Source: Phoronis ovalis
Taxonomy: Eukaryota; Phoronida; Phoronidae
Length of the DNA stretch: 10,673 nt
Assembly: GCA_028565635.1 (NCBI GenBank)
Contig: JAOXYB010061223.1
Coordinates: 1 to 10,673, forward strand
Direction: 5' to 3'
Of the stretch, positions 8,221 to 10,673 are shown in pieces (positions within the stretch are counted from its first letter, which is position 1; each line of letters begins with the position of its first letter). The notes under the pieces were generated by a model, which saw only the letters and a list, made by a program, of their open reading frames with translations, made no database searches and was not told where the DNA came from. The position numbers and the translations under genes are program-made.

Positions 8221-9300
8221 CTAAAGTTTTACTCGCATGTAAATAGCCCTTTCCGCGATTTTGTATGCACAGCTGGAGTATCGTCTCCTTTTATTTGACT
8301 TCTGGAAAAACGAAACGAAATGCAACGTATATATTGTGTATACAATCTAGTGATGAACTAGAACCCGGTAAACATATCCAGAATGTCAGATTCATTTGCC
8401 AATTCCCGCTAACGAAAAATTTACATTTGAAGCCAGGGATTTCTATTATATCTATGAATCTACAGATGCAAAAATTGTCCAGAATATAAAGGATTGTATT
8501 CTGCATTAGAAAACATTTTCGCCGATTTTCGTCTACTGATGTCCCAGCTTTAGTACCTCTGGTGTACCACAGATTATGAAAATGATAAAGTTTGGACTAT
8601 GAGTTATTGATAGTAAATTGTGCTATGTACTTATTTTATAAACTCATTGAAACAAATTATTAAAATATGATTACTATTTTGTAAAGAACAAAAAATTGAA
8701 ATAGTTATTGTGTTTTAACATAAAAATTAAACTTTAAGGATTTGCCAATTTGCACTTCACTTTGCATCTTACATACATTATTTCAATCGTTTTGGCTTGT
8801 ATGTGCAACAGAAATACTATCTACTATTGTTGTCGTCTATTTTGCATTGTTATATAACTCTCAGCAAGCTACGTAATATCAAACAACTAGGTCATTATTT
8901 ATTTCCCGCTGTTACTATATGATGTTCCTATGGGACAGACAAAAGGGAAATTATCGACGAAAGAAAGTTCTTTCTTATCACTTTATAATATAAGTGATAT
9001 TGCACACGTTCACTGCAGAACGTTATTTAAAGTACATGAAACTGTAAAGTATGACATATAGTTTAGAAACTGCGCTATTTTCTATAGAACATTTTATCTA
9101 CTAATAATTGAAATGTATAAACCAATATTTCTTGTCTTAATATATGCTAGACTTATTGCCCATGTATACATATTACTGTTCTTTTTTCGCTTTAGCTATT
9201 GCAATGAAAACAAGTATATATCTTTAAAAGTTACTATATAAACATTCAAATGCATGAAAAAGATGTATATTCGATTGTATACTATATCTACAGTATGAGA
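8221..9300. other. AT-rich intergenic or distal 3' sequence
   Basis: No credible gene was found; opposing open frames near 8265-8506 overlap and lack protein character. The area has a Pumilio-type TGTAAATA at 8238-8245, ATTAAA at 8659 and 8726, and a short hairpin at 8976-8999 (TATCACTT / AAGTGATA, 8-nt loop). If the gene's transcript extends this far, these would lie in its 3' UTR. Confidence 0.5.
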
Positions 9301-10310
9301 TCTGTTTAAAATATAGGCATATTATCTCTTCTGAGATCGCATGTGTAAGTGAACAACAACGATATACTTGTTATAAGTGATTAATAATGTATGTAGATTT
9401 GATGACGTGAAAATATTTACTTGTATAAATTCACATCCGTCAATAAAAACATAGTTCAAAAACGAATTGTTGATCGCTTGTTTTATACACGGTAACAATG
9501 GACTAAAGTCGTTTGTGCGCGCCAGTATGTAGAATGACAAATAAATAATCAAACGCGAAGCAAAGAATCTCTAAATTGGTAGCACAGTACGTTTGTATCA
9601 CAGGAAAACTGATGTAGTTTTGGAGGGAATGTTGAAACATGTAAAACCTATGTAGTTGGTCTGTATACTTTGTATGACATTGTGCTGAAATTGGTTTCCT
9701 ATCCATAAACTATAAACTATTGTGTCCATTTGCATTGCTCGTTACCGTGTCATATTGGGCTATTAGCAAGTGCTAATACTGATAACCACATCAAAGAAAT
9801 CACTGAAATAATTTGGCAAGAAAGGGAAGTGATTGGCACAAAAGTATACACATTTGAAAGAATGTCACGCTGTACTGTCTGTACACGCCACGCTGATATG
9901 TAATCAGCTAGTAGGCCATCTTAGCAAAAAAAAAACACTTGTTCAAAAATTTAAATTTCAAAAAAAGAAATCCCAACACGGTTGTTTACAACAAGCAAAT
10001 ACTATTTGTAGAAGTGATCAATTGTGGTTTATGCACTGTGCATGATTAGATAAATATACCTGTTGTTATAATTAGTTTGTAATTGGAATATAACAATAAC
10101 ATTTTTGCGTTTATTTTAATATTAATTTTGGTCAGAACACGCATATGGTCATGATTCTATATATACGATGTCATTACCTAAAAGAACAACAAGCAAGGTT
10201 GCAGACTATACTTATACGAAGTTAGCATGGCATTATATAATATACTTATACAAAGAACTTTAAAACTGTGTATCAGATTTATTTATTTTTTATTGTAAAC
10301 GCCTTTAAAA
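9301..10310. other. AT-rich intergenic sequence
   Basis: No gene is supported. There is an A10 run at 9926-9935 and AATAAA at 9442-9447. A 15-bp near-identical direct repeat (TATACTTATACGAAG at 10207-10221 and TATACTTATACAAAG at 10241-10255) has starts 34 bp apart. Confidence 0.55.
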
Positions 10311-10673
10311 TCAAGAGGATGCACCTATAATAAAATAGCCGCTTTTAAACTCTAAAACTTCTAGGTCCGGTGGGTCTCTTCGTGTATTATGGTTACTACG
10401 TGTTGTGCACTGTGTGCTGTTGGCTGTAGTTGAGTCGAAATTTAGTGACCTTCTACTGTCTTTTAGGTTTAACTCACTTTTTGGTGTTTTTGGAAATAAG
10501 TTCGACACTGTCATTTAGTGGTTTCTGTTGTGTCAGTGGGTTTAAACAAAACTTCGGAAGTTGTTTAATCTTTTATTCACACCGTAAAACTAAAAACAAT
10601 ATAAAAATGTCTTAATAACGAATAAAATAATATCACAAACGCTAAATGATGTTTTCTGTACCTCTAAGAAACC
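10311..10673. other. Less AT-rich end segment, content unidentified
   Basis: Around 10360-10560 the base composition is more balanced than in the flanks, and the minus strand is open for 67 codons (10311-10514), with a polar Arg/Asp/Pro-containing peptide. The plus strand is also open in part. I cannot identify a domain or splice sites. It may be a repeat, a promoter-proximal region or an exon of a neighbouring gene. Confidence 0.2.

Noticed and set aside
8265-8506. Open frames on both strands downstream of the gene
   Set aside because: They overlap on opposite strands in probable distal 3' or intergenic DNA and show no protein-like pattern.
9322-10045. Short open frames at 9322-9552, 9503-9706 and 9833-10045
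   Set aside because: All are under 80 codons, include homopolymer-encoded Lys runs, and lack motifs.
10213-10224. Match of TATACGAAGTTA to one arm of a loxP site
   Set aside because: There is no second inverted arm at the required 8-bp spacing, so it is a chance half-match and not a recombination site.
1-10673. CRISPR array, tRNA or rRNA genes, bacterial operon
   Set aside because: No spaced identical repeats, no B-box in a tRNA context and no rRNA-like conserved blocks were seen. The introns show that the window is eukaryotic.

Overview
This window looks like AT-rich nuclear DNA of an invertebrate animal. A lophotrochozoan, perhaps a bivalve mollusc, is my best guess, inferred from base composition, gene style and a familiar repeat fragment. 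It is not prokaryotic: the one convincing gene is split by three GT-AG introns whose phases match exactly, and most of the rest is non-coding, AT-rich sequence with decayed repeats and no operon-like ORF packing.

The main content is the 3' part of one plus-strand gene, coding in four exons: 4633-4816, 4995-6534, 6877-7036 and 7569-7849. Spliced together they give about 721 codons ending at a TAA at 7847-7849. The protein is a multi-pass membrane protein. Its ectodomain is cysteine-rich and ephrin-receptor-like (GCC2/GCC3 type), followed by about nine predicted membrane segments, a long acidic cytosolic loop, and a cysteine-rich tail ending in an acidic dileucine-type motif. The first in-window exon opens in the middle of a codon behind a good splice acceptor, so the N-terminus, including any signal peptide, lies upstream of the window or in exons I could not find.

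Region by region: 1-538 is AT-rich with nothing recognisable. 539-1210 holds two diverged copies of a segment about 360 bp long. 1288-1661 is richer in GC and carries a protein-like reading frame that shifts phase near 1540, probably a broken coding relic. It is followed at 1680-1743 by four 16-bp tandem units. 1810-2070 is open and weakly protein-like. 2071-4632 is AT-rich and presumably upstream intron or intergenic, with one probable dispersed-repeat fragment at about 3780-3857. The gene occupies 4633-7849. Its 3' UTR probably ends near 8180-8220. 8220-10673 is AT-rich intergenic sequence with no supported gene.

There is only one credible gene, so no multi-gene system can be argued. The most interesting item is the gene itself: an apparently uncharacterised receptor- or channel-like membrane protein with a cysteine-rich ectodomain. 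The next most interesting is the frameshifted relic with its adjacent 16-bp minisatellite.
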